Shown in pieces: positions 25,351 to 36,945 of a DNA stretch of 64,000 nt. The position numbers and the translations under genes were made by a program. The DNA comes from Sorex araneus (Eukaryota; Chordata; Mammalia; Eulipotyphla; Soricidae): NCBI RefSeq assembly GCF_027595985.1, contig NC_073304.1:45849637-45913636 (forward strand), read 5' to 3'. The notes beneath the pieces are model-generated. The model had not been told where the DNA came from. It ran no database searches and saw nothing but the letters and a program-made list of their open reading frames with translations. Within the stretch, counting starts at the first letter, position 1, and every line of letters begins with the position of its first letter.

Positions 25351-26479
25351 CCAACAAAAAGCAGAAGTGCAGAGTTTTTGAGCAGAAGAGTTGAGACCAT
25401 CAACCTCATTTCCAGAGGTGAGAACTAAAGAAGGTCATGACAGCAGTGTGATGTGGGCTCAGTTTGGAGTCAGGGTGAAAATTAGAACCGGGACTGTCCT
25501 TGCAGCTCAAACCTGTGAGAGAACCAAATCCAGGAATGAAGACTGCAAAGGAGCAAACCCACACATGAACAGGGAACTGTGCAGGGAGCTAGGGCATGAA
25601 GCAAGCTGGAGCTTTCTGGAAATGTGCTCTTGCTGCCTGTGTTTAGATTTTGTTTGTTTGTTTATTCCTTCCCTGCACTAGAGATGTAAGCACCAAGAAA
25701 TGTTTGGGTATGTAAGAAACACAGAGAGTTGTTATAGCTATGCCAGCTTGTGGGGGGTAGGATGGGGGGTGGTAATGAGATGGGGAGGGTGGGGTGTTGC
25801 ATGACCAGTGGCTAGTGCATCTAAGTCAGCCTTAGTGTCAGAACTGATTGGCCAAAGAGACTGGAAAGAAAACCAACATCTTCTGTGCAAAATATCCCAG
25901 TTTTCAAATGTTGATGCAAATGTTTAAAACATTGTTCAGTCCTGACCAAATATGCCAGAAGGCTGCAGGCCTAAAGAGGAATGTGTTCACGGGCAGGGTT
26001 GTCTCTGAATCCTGGCTTTAAGGCAAATGAGAGGAGATCCTTGATAAGAGAAGGCTGTATCTGTTCTCGCTGATGGTCCTGCTCAGCGTGAAACTGTGTC
26101 CATCCATAGGATCAGCATGGGTGGTGGGGTGGACCAGGGTACTGGGCATTCTTGACAACTTCTCTTTCTGTGTGTTTTATATTTATTCTCTCTGCCTAAA
26201 TATAGGCAAAGCAAGGGCCACAGCATCACTTTTCCTTCCAATCCATGCAGAAGAAAAGGAATGGCTTTTTAGACAAGGATATTAAAGTTTCAGCCCAGCA
26301 ACCCAACCTAGACAGATGATCAGACTCTAGGAATAGCACTTCCTAATGTTCCTACTTTCTCCAGGTTTTCCTACAAATGACTCTTATTTTTATAAACTAG
26401 ATGTCAAAAGATTAAGTCCAGAAGGCAAATTATATGTCTATTTGAAAAATAAGATCAACCTCTGGGGGTAGTTTAAGAA

Positions 26480-26640
26480 GCTACCAGTAAAATGGAAAGA
26501 ACTTTAAGCTTGAATCCAGTTCTGTCACTCAGCTTTAACCTCTGAACTATTTTTTTCTTAAATAAAGGTAATAATGACTGTATTTCAAGGTTAATTATAA
26601 AGATTGTCAATGTTGCATAGCATGGTAGATTTTGAATAAA
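26480..26640 (+). mobile_element. MIR
   Basis: Sense MIR: tgaatccagttctgtcactc, agctttaacctctgaactat, ttaaataaaggtaataatga. Confidence 0.55.
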
Positions 26641-27269
26641 AGGTCCTTATGGCCTCTGCGGTGATTTTGTTCAATGCGCCATCCAACATCCAATTAAGGG
26701 AATGTCAGGAAATCCTGAAAAATTTTACAATTCATGTATATTCATGAGAGTGATCACCTCAGAGTCTGTAGAGAGTTCTAGAGCTTGCCCTTGTTTCTCC
26801 CATCAGGATACCTCAGCAAGGTACCACAAAACTGTAATACATAGTGTGGAACCTGTACAACTTCTGCAAGAAAAATTGGGGGATTTGCATTTTTTAAGAA
26901 TCAGAGGATGATTTTTAGCACAAATTATAAATTAAGTTGCTTTTATGTCTTCAAATTACATATCACTATTTATTTCCCCAAGGTTGCTTAGCAAGAGGAC
27001 AATCCCTTTAAACAAACTGGGATCTTGTGCTAAAGATTATCTTACTTTTATCGATAGTTTGCACACAATAAATAATGAATGAATACTTGTTGTATATGAT
27101 GAATACCCAGGCTTTTTTGAAAAATGACAGATTCCGATGAGAAATGCTAGACATAGTGTATTCAGAGGCACTTCCCTGCCTTCGAGAGTTAAGGAAATGC
27201 CAATTAAATAATTAAATAATGCTAGTACATAAGCTATTGACACCATTTTCCAGATGATTATTATTCCCA

Positions 27270-27473
27270 GATGACTGTACTATCTCTCTGGCCCCAGAAT
27301 TAAAATTTTTAGGTTTGTCTTTTCTTTTTGATTTTCCTTTTTTGTCATCTTTTTTTTTGGCTTTTGGGGTCACACCTGGTGGTGCACAGGGGATCATATG
27401 GGATGCTGGGAATTGAACCTGGTCGGCCATGTACAAGGCAAATACCCTACCCACTGTGCTACCGCTCCAGCCC
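27270..27473 (-). mobile_element. SOR SINE plus a small older fragment
   Basis: A 27-base remnant (gtactatctctctggcccc) ends at 27296. It is followed by a young antisense copy at 27347-27473: ggcttttggggtcacacctg, ggatgctgggaattgaacct, tgtgctaccgctccagcccc. Confidence 0.85.
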
Positions 27474-27514
27474 CTTAAATTTATGATTTTCTATGGCAGC
27501 TTAATCAGGAGCAC

Positions 27515-27745
27515 TTCCTCCTCCTCCTCCTCCTCCTCCTCCTCCTCCTCCTCTCCCTTTCTCCTCTTTCTTGTGCTTCCTTCTCCTTCTTCCATTCTCC
27601 TCCTCCTCTTCTTTCTTCTTCTTCCTTTTCCCCTCCTCCCCCTCCCCCTCCCCCTCTCCTCCTCCCCTTCCATTTCTTACCTCTCCCCTCTCTTACCTCT
27701 CTTTTCTATCCTTTTCTCTTCCCTTCTACTTCATCCTCCTCTTCC
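27515..27745. repeat. (TCC)n and CT-rich low-complexity tract
   Basis: A pure TCC run at 27515-27555 is followed by C/T-rich sequence. Serine- and proline-rich open frames across it are artefacts. Confidence 0.95.
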
Positions 27746-27934
27746 TTCTGTGACAGTATTCCTCCAGCCCACCACCATGCTCCACTCTTGGCTTCACTAT
27801 CTCTGGGTGGGACTATTGCGGTGGACTCCAGTATGGATCTCCTGTCCCCTCCAGCCTCTCAGCACACCACTACTGTCTCTGTAGACATCTCATGGACTTA
27901 CTTGATAACAAGAATTCTTGAGGACTTTCTGGGC

Positions 27935-28060
27935 TGCATGTGTAAGCACTTTACATTTAAGATCTCATTTAATGCTCACAACAGTATCATGTGATAATCA
28001 CCATTTTATAGGGAAGCCAAGGGAGATCCAGAGAACTTAAGTAAGCTGTAGATTACCATT
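27935..28060 (-). mobile_element. MIR
   Basis: Antisense MIR: taagatctcatttaatgctc, accattttatagggaagcca, gagaacttaagtaagctgta. Confidence 0.55.
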
Positions 28061-28184
28061 AGAGGCTTTGTTCATTCACTTCACTTACACATCATTACAC
28101 ATAATTTCCTCCAGCTGCAACCAAAGTGGCATGATGGCAGAAAGCACTACACTTTGTCAGTCTCTGTCAAGGATGTTCTTGTCC

Positions 28185-28395
28185 ACTTAGCACCCAGATT
28201 GGTCTTTTCTACAGCGAAGCCTTGTGAAATGTCCCTGTTCAGTTCTGACATTTTCTAAGCAATCCTCTTCACTTACTGCTTTCTCCTAGCTAATCTCTCT
28301 CTTTTCAAACATGTGAAGAACCGAGACTTAGCCATATTGTATTTATATTCATTTATACAAAGCCTGGCAAGTTGTAGACTGAATAAATGGTTTAA
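28185..28395 (+). mobile_element. Possible L2 3' end
   Basis: Ends caaagcctggcaagttgtag, actgaataaatgg, in the manner of an L2 3' end. The upstream part is diverged. Confidence 0.4.
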
Positions 28396-29022
28396 GATGA
28401 CAGACTTAAGATTTCCAAGGATGCCCTACCTATCTTTATATCTCTAAATGAAACTACAACATCAGGATGTCAGATTGGAAGGAACAGATTGACTAAGATG
28501 CAGTTCTGGGGACTACAGGTGAGTATAACAAGCCATAGGATAGAGGATCAGTGGGCAAAGATACCAAAGCTAGAGGCAAAGGAACTCAAGGGAACCAATC
28601 AGACAAAGAGGAGATCAGATATGGATGGAGAAAGTAGAGATGGCATAGTATATCAGGATTCTCTAGAGAAAAAGAAACACATACATATATACTATCACTA
28701 AAAGTTCTTCAATATAATCATGAAACTACAAGGTCCAATATCTGCAGTTGTTAAGCTGGATTTGTAGATGAGCTTGTGATTCAGTGGAAATGCCAGTAGG
28801 CCTGAGACAGTAGAATACTTGCTTTACTTTAGATCCCAAGTGAGAAACATAAACAAGAGCCCAAGTCATAGACATTCAGGCAGGAGGAATTTATTCTTAC
28901 TCTTGGGAATTTTGGACTTTTCAGGTTGAAATTGAAAATTCCTAACTATGGACACACAATCAAGAAGTTGTGGTATATGTACAAAATAGAATCCTATGCA
29001 GCTGTAAGAAAGTACAGAATCA

Positions 29023-29082
29023 TGGGCCTGGAGAGAGAGTACAGTGGTTAGTGTACTTGCCTTGCATGTGGTTGGCCAGTTA
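29023..29082 (+). mobile_element. SOR SINE head fragment
   Basis: gggcctggagagagagtaca, gtgtacttgccttgcatgtg; truncated after the head. Confidence 0.7.
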
Positions 29083-29214
29083 ATCAGAAGTACCTGCAGA
29101 CACACATCCTTAATTAGGCATCTCAGCTCCATCTATAACTGACTCCACCTCATTGTATACACACACAATCCTTTTCCTATTCCATTTCTACTAATTGAGG
29201 GCCTTTATTTTTTT

Positions 29215-29470
29215 TTAAGTTGTGCAAAGTACCACTTCCTCCAGGAAGACTTCCTGTTTGCCCTCCAGGTCTCTAAACAAAATCTCTCCTTCTGAGATCT
29301 GCCACTGTTTCTCTATATCTCAACACTTACATTCTGCACAGATTAATTAATGTGTTTCATCTTCCTGTCTATGTTTTGAAGTCCAGGGGAACAAGGTGTG
29401 CATTCCCCTTATTTGTATTCCAATGGTAGCTCAGCAAAGAGTTGAAAGCTATTCAGTAAATGCTGGATGA
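29215..29470 (+). mobile_element. L2 3' part
   Basis: cctccaggaagacttcctgt, ttttgaagtccaggggaaca, gctattcagtaaatgctgga are in L2 order. Confidence 0.55.
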
Positions 29471-29819
29471 GTGCATGCATATTCCCCACTATTCTATGCA
29501 GAACAGAAAAGGCTGCATGGTCCACACTGTATCCATTATGGCCCCTCTGGTCCAAGTTAAAGAAGAACATCTGCAGTCTTCTCTGAGTATTGGCTGCTTT
29601 CCTCCGTATTCAGCCAAAGTTGGGACATCTGTGAGGACAATGTGACTATCTACCGGTGTTTTTTATGTGCTTCTGCTGAAATGTGCAGCTGTTTCCTGGG
29701 TGGATAAGTTAGGAAACAGCAAGATTTAAGCAAAATAACAGTCTTCAGCAGACTTATAAGGAGGGTATCAGGCTCAAGTTAAGAATCTTGAACTTGTGCT
29801 ATAATATCAACAATAGTAT

Positions 29820-30005
29820 CAGTATCAAGCTGAGCCATATATTAAGCCCTTTATGCCAGACACTGCCCTTTATGCTAGACTCTGCCCTTTACTTGCTCTA
29901 ACATTATTTTTTAATGGTCTTTCATTAAATAAAGAAACTAAGGTTCAGAAAGGTTGTGCAATGCGCCCTACATTACATAATGTGTATGTGGCAGACCTGG
30001 GCAGA
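29820..30005 (-). mobile_element. MIR
   Basis: Antisense MIR: ttaagccctttatgccagac, ataaagaaactaaggttcag, gtggcagacctgggcagaca. Confidence 0.6.
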
Positions 30006-30046
30006 CACTCATTTCTTAGTGAAAGTCTATGAGGGTAGAGTTGTAG

Positions 30047-30080
30047 TTTTTTGTTTGTTTGTTTGTTTGTTTGTTTGTTT
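30047..30080. repeat. (TTTG)n
   Basis: Eight perfect tetramer units. Confidence 0.95.
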
Positions 30081-30629
30081 TAATATATGAAAAATCTGTA
30101 ACCCAGAGAAGTCAACAATTGCTCAACAACTTTGGTGCACTGTAACATAAAAATATGTACGCTGAAATTGGAATTCCTGGGTGGGGATCCCAGGAATACC
30201 AGATATTACTGACATGACCTGAGGCAAGTTGAAAGTTTCCATGCCCCAGTTTCCTCTGTCAAGAGCCTAAGGACTACATAGGTCCTCATGAACAAACAAG
30301 GAGAGTCTCAGTATATACTAACAGAAACCAGCCTAGTAGCTGGTCTAAGCCAAGTAGATGGTAGCTACTTGGCAACATGGTTCCACTGGGACAATCTCCC
30401 TGGTGTCCAGAGCAGGGGTGAGAGCGTATTATACTATGCTTTGGTTCTTCTGGAGAAAAGAAATGGATACTATGTGGAAAGATCTGGGTGGATCCAAAAA
30501 CCAAATGAGTGAATAAAGCATCTAATATAATATTTAAAATTGTATCAAAACAAAACAAAAAACAATAGCTGTTTTGTAAGCAGGAAAATGTTTTTTAATA
30601 AAATGAATTTGGAGCATTGATACAACTTT

Positions 30630-30810
30630 TATTATTTTTTGTTTGTTTTCGTGGGTCACACCCAGCAGTGCTCAGAGCTTACTCCTGGCTCTGTGCTCAG
30701 GGGTCACCGTGGATGGGGCTCAGAAGATCATATGGCGTACTGGGGAGAGAACCTGGGTCACCCATGTATACGACAAGTGTCTACTTGCGGTACTATCTCT
30801 CCAGTCTCGA
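30630..30810 (-). mobile_element. SOR SINE
   Basis: Antisense copy: cgtgggtcacacccagcagt, gctcagagcttactcctggc, ggtactatctctccagtctc. Confidence 0.85.
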
Positions 30811-31424
30811 GTTTCTTCTTTTGTAAAACCTATCTGAGGCACAAAAAGTAAAGTCCTGCATTTCTTCTTAACTCAGCTGTTTTATGCATATTTGTTCCAG
30901 TCCAAGCTTTTCTAATTTCAAATAAGTACAGCATTTATGTCCCCATGTAGAACAAAATTAACCAGTGAAATAGTTCATCTGTGGGTCAAGACAATTCCTC
31001 CAGCAGCTCAGGAGGTCACATGGCAAAGGGATTACTGGTAGAGTCAGGAATACTGATTAAGATGGAACCAACTAGTGTTTCCCAACTAGAACTGGAACAA
31101 AATGCTTTGTTTATAATGATGTAGATGCAAACCATTGTGAAAGTGACCCTTTATGGAAATAAAACAGAACATGCTCTTGGTAACAAATTGTTGTTTGCTT
31201 CTATTTCTGGATCCCTTTGAAATGCCTTGAACCTCACTATTAAGTGGGAGAAAAATTGCTTGCCTCCTCCCTGGGAGGGAAAATCTCCTTCAGGATAAAA
31301 CACACAGGAAGGTCCCTTCTCTATCCCAACTGCCCTCTCCCCGCCCGTCCTTGAATCAGGCTTCCACCCGTGGACCAATACTCCTGACCCTTGTTTCTTC
31401 TGTCCTTGTGTGAGTCTCATACTA

Positions 31425-31775
31425 ATTTTTTTTAATCCCACAAATGAGTGCAGTCATTCTATGTCTTGTCCCTCTCCTCACTTATTTCACTCAACATGAT
31501 ACTCTTCATGTCCATCCATTTAAAAGTGAATTTCATGGGTTCTTTTTTTTCTAACAGTTGTATAATATTTCATTATGTAGATGTATCATAGTTTCTTTAA
31601 CCAGAGGCAGACTGAGGTTGGGGCAGGGGAGAAGGTGATGTCAGGGGGGATACGGGGGGGATTGTACACTGGTGAAGGGATGGCTGTTGGAACATTGTAT
31701 GACTGAAGCCCGATCATGAAAACTTTGTAACTGTATCTCACAGTGATTGAATTTAAAAAATAAAAATAAATAAAC
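31425..31775 (+). mobile_element. L1 3' end with inverted 5' part (twin-priming shape)
   Basis: 31606-31775 is a sense L1 3' end (ttgtacactggtgaagggat, ctgtatctcacagtgattga, A-rich tail). 31425-31605 is an L1 segment in the opposite orientation (tcacttatttcactcaacat, gtagatgtatcatagtttct). Joining of opposite orientations inside one L1 is typical of twin priming. Confidence 0.75.
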
Positions 31776-32689
31776 AAATTCACAAGAAGGAACGGGTCCC
31801 TATCACTTCCCCATTCTGAATGTTTTCTTGGTAGTGAAGTGTTGATCCCTCCACCTGTTCTATATACTCTTTTATGATTTCTGTGATGAACAAATGCAAC
31901 AAGTATGTAGGGAACTGTGTGTTCCATGAGAAATTATATTAAAGACCAAGTATGCTGATGTCCATGGATGGTGGGAATTCCAGGATAGACCTCTTAGCTA
32001 ACTGACTCTCTAAATGCTACTTCATTGAGATGTTTAGTGGTGAAAATGAATTTAAGAACATAGTCTAGTCTAACTGATCGCCAGATTTAGAGTTTATCAT
32101 AATGGCTACTCAAACCACTTTCTTTTCTTAGCCTTGCTACTTGCATTAAAAATTAGAAACAGTGTAATTCTATTTACCTCCTCTTTTTACTGATCCTTGA
32201 GCTGGACATTCTTGTCACCTGATCTAAAAGGTCCTTGAACTTTCTCTCAATTTCATTTTTACTAATTTCAGCACCTATCCTAGGACCCAGGCTTTCACCA
32301 TCCCTCACTCTTGATTCTGTGCATCTTTCCCACCAGTTTGGGTTGTGTTCTCTGAAGACAACAAGCTTGTTTATAGATTTTCTCATTTCTTAAGCATTTC
32401 TCATAATAGGTGAGAATGACTCTGAGTCACTGGTTTGCTTGCTTTACTAAGACATAATATTCAACAATTAAGTAAGCAAAGTGTGGGTTCTGAGAAACTA
32501 AAGGCCTAGATTTTACTGTGAATCTTCATATTAGTTACCTATGACTGCATAACAAGTAATCCTAAAACTTATTGGCTTAAAAATAGCCAATCATTCTGTA
32601 TCTATTCTTTTTCTTCTCTCATGTGTAGGACCTAAAGATGCACAGGAGGTAGCAACAAAGGTCCAAATGCAACATAATGGGAGACCTAA

Positions 32690-32850
32690 TCCACACAATT
32701 GAGATGGGAGTGGGAGCTTGGAAGGGAGGAGTCTTGGGGTCCTTCGGAGTGTCAGGGGGTACTGGTGAGGGGTGTGGTTTTGGAATTATGTGCATGAGAA
32801 AGCACTATTAATAGCATTGTAAACCACAGAATCTCAATTTTAAAAGATTG
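32690..32850 (+). mobile_element. L1 3' end, diverged
   Basis: tactggtgaggggtgtggtt, catgagaaagcactattaat, gcattgtaaaccacagaatc. It is similar in order to 43405-43555. Confidence 0.5.
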
Positions 32851-32867
32851 AAAATAAGCAAAAAATA

Positions 32868-33020
32868 AGGCCTTGAGTGATAAGGTGACCTGGATTTGAT
32901 CCCTGGCATCCTATAAGTTCCTTGAGCCTGCCAGGAGTGATTCCTGAATGCAGAGCCAGGAGTAACCCTTGAACACTGCCAGATGTGGCCACCAAAAGCA
33001 AAATAATAATAATAATAAAT
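32868..33020 (+). mobile_element. SOR SINE, 5'-truncated
   Basis: Sense copy: gacctggatttgatccctgg, cagagccaggagtaaccctt, ending in (AAT)n. Confidence 0.75.
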
Positions 33021-33494
33021 AGATAAATAGCAAATAAATTCAGTGTGAGAAAATAAAACAAAAGCAACCGATAATTTTATTTGATATTAAGTGGCTTGTA
33101 TCAACTGATCCTAACAATTTTTGCATTTTCTGTGACCAGGAATTTGGACAGGACATAATGGAGGTGCTTATCTTTTCTCTCTGATGCCTGAGGCTTCAGA
33201 TGAGACAACTTGAAAGTTGAGGATAAGATGACAGTTGGTAACTGCAATCATGGAGGAGAATCTTCATTCACCTGGTGTTGGTTAATGCAGGCTGTCAGCT
33301 GACACCAGAGCTAGCCAGCCAGGCACCTACCTGCATAGGACCTTTGTATATCATTTTAAATAACAATGGGAACCGGATTCTAAAAGCAATGATCTGAAGA
33401 AAATTTAAAAAAAAAAAAAACAGTTGGAAGCAGAATGTGTCACTTTTATGGCAAACTGAATATATAGGAAGTTACATACCTCATTGCTGCTGTG

Positions 33495-33985
33495 GCCATG
33501 AATGTATTGCCTTGCCTGTCACGCAATATAATAGCCCCCTAAAGATGTCCATGTCCTAACCTTCAAAACTGTGATTAAGTCAGCTGGCAAAAGGGACTTT
33601 GCAAATGTGAATGAATTCAGAACCTGGAGATGGGGAGATTATGTAGGATTATCTGGGTGGGCCGAAAGTATTATTGGTGTTCTTATAACAAGGAGGCAGT
33701 AGGCTCAGAGTCAGAGAAGCATATGTGATGTAGAATCAGAGGACAGCCATATTGGTCAGGGGCCAGGGAGAACAGGCAGCCTCTAAACTCTGAGAAGATC
33801 AGGGAAACAGATGGTCTCGTAGTGCCTCTTGAAGGATCGAAGAAAAGTAGTCCCAAACATGGCTCGAATTTAGCCTAGTAAACCCTATCTTGGAATTCTG
33901 GTCTCCTGAACTATCAGATTATAGATTTGTGTTGCTTAAAACCATTCCTCTTATGGCAACTTGTAGCTGTAATAGAAAACAAATA
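33495..33985 (+). mobile_element. MaLR solo LTR (MLT1-like)
   Basis: Order of segments matches old mammalian MaLR LTRs: ccctaaagatgtccatgtcc, aaaagggactttgcaaatgt, ttggtgttcttataacaagg, gaattctggtctcctgaact, ttgtgttgcttaaaaccatt. No internal retroviral sequence is present, so it is a solo LTR. Confidence 0.65.
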
Positions 33986-34317
33986 TCCCCAGATTTGAGG
34001 GAAAGAAACCCAGACACATTCCCCTATCTCAATGAGAACAATATTAAAGTTGCATTCAGGAACCTGTGGTAGGAAATGTTGCTGCAGCCAGCTTTAAAAA
34101 ATACTCTTTCCACTAAATATTGTGATCTCCTAGGTCTCAGTCTCTTCAGGTACAAATGAGAAGGTTGTGCTTGAGGTTCTTGAAGTTTCTAGGCCAAAAA
34201 GTTCCTGATCACCATTACACTTATTATCTTTTGCACAGGATCCTGGATGGAAACATAATGGATTGACTGCTCCAGAGAACCTCAGTAAAGGAAAATGAAT
34301 TCCCTTTCATGGCTTTT

Positions 34318-34723
34318 GGTGAAGGAAGGAAAGAGGAAGGAAGAAAGGAAGGAAGGAGGGAAGAAAGAAGGAAGGAGGGAAGGAGGAAGGGAAGGAAGGT
34401 ATTAAGGAGGGAGGGAAGGAAGGTATTAAGGAGGGAGGGAAAGAAGGAAGGAAGGAAGGAAGGAAGGAAGGAAGGAAGGAAGGAAGGAAGGAAGGAAGGA
34501 AGGAAGGAAGGAAGGAAGGAAGGAAGGAGGGAAGGAGGGAGGAAAGGAAGGAGGGAAGGAAGGAGGGAAAGGAGGAAAGGAAGGAGGGAAGGAAGGAGGG
34601 AAGGAAGGAAGGAAGGAAGGAAGGAAGGAAGGAAGGAAGGAAGGAAGGAAGGAAGGAAGGAAGGAAGGAAGGAAGGAAGGAAGGAAGGGAGGAAGGAAGG
34701 GAGGAAGGAGGGGAGGAAGGAAG
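34318..34723. repeat. (AAGG)n polypurine tract, about 400 bp
   Basis: Almost pure purine strand of AAGG units with GGGA variants. Long Lys/Glu/Gly/Arg-rich and Pro/Ser/Phe-rich open frames on the two strands come from the repeat. Confidence 0.98.
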
Positions 34724-34999
34724 TTAGTTTTGGGGACATTCACCATGTTTTGTTCATTATTGGAATCTCAGCACCTGACAATGTAGCATACATGTAAAAT
34801 TCAAAGAATGTTGAGTGAGAATAAAAAGAAATAACAATCCAAGGTCCACTGATTCTATGCATGATAGCTCCTTAGGATGGTACAGCCTTGGGAGGTCACC
34901 AGATAAGATTGCTTTCACCCTGGAAATATCTCCTCACAGGTCTCCTTCTTCAATTCTTGCCCTAAACACAGCTGCCATAATGTGCCTGAGAAAGTTGAG

Positions 35000-35655
35000 G
35001 CCAATCAGGCACCTCTGCTGAAAACCCTACAAAGTTCTGGCCTCACTAGAGATCAAAACCAAGACCCTATGCAGGGTTAGAACTAAGGAGAGACCGTGAA
35101 GTACCATGGTCACACATCTCCAGGAAAAGTCACCATTCGGCCAGGTGGCCAGCCTATACTGGCATGACCCTAAGATTGAGTGTCTGCTTACCTAGTGTGC
35201 CCTGGGTCCAGGTACTCTAGACCCCTCTCTCTAGTTGAGCACATTTGCTTCTGCCTGCTGTTTCTTCAACACCCAACACAACACATACCCAGTTTCACCT
35301 CAGAGCTTACAAACATGTCCTTTTCATGGAAAGCAGTTCCTCTAAGATATGTCCATGGCCAGCTCCCTCATCACCTCCAGGTCTCTACTCAAGTGTCACC
35401 TTTCCTGAGTACCTTTCCTGGCCACCCTATTAAAATGCAACTCCATTATCCAGCATCTCTCCTCATTTTATTTTTATTCTTACTAGCTGCTACCATGTAA
35501 CATACATAGGGTGTTCTTTTTTATTTTGTGGTGTCTACCTTTCCTAAGGAGCACATGGAAACAGGGATTTCTGAGAGGACAAGGATTTATTAATATGTTT
35601 ATATAAGTTTTTCACCACCATTTTGTCCCAGCATCTGGAATAGTGCTTAGCCCTT
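35000..35655 (+). mobile_element. L2
   Basis: aaaaccctacaaagttctgg, ctcacctccaggtctctactc-like text (caggtctctactcaagtgtc), cctttcctggccaccctatt and catctggaatagtgcttagc follow L2 order. The end is cut by the next SINE. Confidence 0.65.
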
Positions 35656-35925
35656 ATCACTGTATCACTGTATCACTGTCATCCCACTGTTCATTGATTT
35701 ATTGGAGCAGGTGCCAGTAGTGTCTCCATTTGTCCTGGCCCTGAGATTTTAGCAGCCTCTCCTTACTTGTCTTTTCCAATGATTGGAGGCTCTTTCAGGT
35801 CAGGGGAAATGAGACCTGTTATTGTTACTGTTTTTGGCATATCGAATATGCCACGGGGAGCTTGCTAGGCTCTGCTGTGCAGGCGGGATACTCTTGGTAC
35901 CTTGCCAGATTCTCTGAGAGGCATA
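35655..35925 (-). mobile_element. Shrew retroelement, (ACAGTGAT)n-tail type, long body
   Basis: Antisense copy: tatcactgtatcactgtcat, ctgagattttagcagcctct, tttggcatatcgaatatgcc, gatactcttggtaccttgcc. It carries the extra body segment also seen at 37555-38200 and 47185-48318. Confidence 0.8.
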
Positions 35926-35994
35926 TATATGTATATACACATACATATATTTCTCTCTATGATTTTATGGAAAATGGGTAGGGAGTGTCTTATA

Positions 35995-36365
35995 ATGTGT
36001 CGCGTGGCCACAAAGCAGTGGCCACAGTTCAGGAATATGTTCACTCAGCCATGAGGATCGGCCTGAGCATGTGGAAAGCGGCCTGGAACACGGCAGTGGT
36101 TGGTTAGTGGAGGTCAGCTGCCGGGGCTGGGTCACTTGGGACAGGGAGGGCTCTCACCCGCCTCACTCTGGGGTGCCCCATGTGAGATCAGCCTGGTGCA
36201 GAGTCCGGTGGCATGGTTATGGGGGCCTTATTTTATGCTCCCTTCCAAGAGAAGCAGCTGTGAGTTCTGGAGGGTGGCCAATGAGGAGATTATCTGGCTC
36301 CGAGATTAGTAGGTGAGATAGTACAAGGAAATCCCCAAAGATAAAAAATAAATAAAAAAAATAGA
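35995..36365 (+). mobile_element. Unidentified GC-rich insert with A-rich tail
   Basis: GC-rich block (gtgtcgcgtggccacaaagc ... ctcacccgcctcactctggg) ending in gataaaaaataaataaaaaa. The A-rich end suggests a retrotransposed sequence in + orientation. No gene or known element is recognised. Confidence 0.4.
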
Positions 36366-36403
36366 TGGGTCTCGAGCACACTAACTCTAGAACGAGCAAT
36401 CCG

Positions 36404-36456
36404 TTATCCCATCCCCATCCCCATATCTGTCCCCATCCCCATCCCCCTCCCTTTAG
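36404..36456. repeat. (CCCCAT)n
   Basis: Imperfect hexamer run of ccccat and variants just after the GC-rich insert. Confidence 0.85.
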
Positions 36457-36524
36457 CCCTTATAGATATTCAATTTAAAAAATATTTTGTGTGGCAGTGG
36501 GGGGAAGGGATTCTGGAGGATGGG

Positions 36525-36686
36525 GTGGGGTGGAGAGGCATACCAGTGGTACTAAGGGGTTATTCCTGGCTCTGTGCTTAGGAATGGTGATGCTCAGGGA
36601 ACCATATGTGATGCTGAGGATTGGAACCAGAGTGGGTGGGATGCAAGGCAAGCACCATAAACCATGAAGTGTATCTCTCTGACTTC
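36525..36686 (-). mobile_element. SOR SINE
   Basis: Antisense copy: ggggttattcctggctctgt, gaaccatatgtgatgctgag, gtgtatctctctgactt. Confidence 0.75.
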
Positions 36687-36759
36687 TCAATAAATAGCAC
36701 GACAATAATAGTTGAAAATATCACTTTGGCTAGAAACTGAATGTTGAAAGTAGGTAAAA

Positions 36760-36870
36760 GGATATACCTGATGAGCTTTCAGTTATCTGTATTGCAAACC
36801 ATAACGCACCCAAAAAAAGTGTGTTGGGGGGGGAGAGTAAGGGAAAGGGGAGAGAGAGAAAAGTCATACT
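36760..36870 (+). mobile_element. L1 3' UTR fragment
   Basis: Sense counterpart of the 5340-5420 region: gatatacctgatgagctttc, gtattgcaaaccataacgca, then a G/A-rich repeat. Confidence 0.6.
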
Positions 36871-36874
36871 GATT

Positions 36875-36945
36875 AAGGAGAATCGAACTCCGGTCGACTG
36901 CATGCAAGGCAAACAGCTTACCTGCTGTGCTATTGCTCCAGCCCC
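36875..36945 (-). mobile_element. SOR SINE head fragment
   Basis: Antisense: gaatcgaactccggtcgact, ctgtgctattgctccagccc. Confidence 0.85.

Larger units (their letters stand above)
21481..27269. other. Intergenic sequence between listed repeats, no gene seen
   Basis: The gaps 21481-22435, 22954-23240, 23416-25104, 25351-26479 and 26641-27269 include an A run and G run at 23765-23800, an AT-rich zone at 24330-24800, and G-rich runs at 25750-25795. No gene is recognised. Confidence 0.55.
28396..34317. other. Intergenic sequence between listed repeats, no gene seen
   Basis: The gaps 28396-29022, 29471-29819, 30081-30629, 30811-31424, 31776-32689, 33021-33494 and 33986-34317 show nothing beyond short incidental open frames. 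Confidence 0.55.

Noticed and set aside
34224-34797. Lys/Glu/Gly/Arg-rich and Pro/Ser/Phe-rich frames on both strands
   Set aside because: They translate the AAGG microsatellite.
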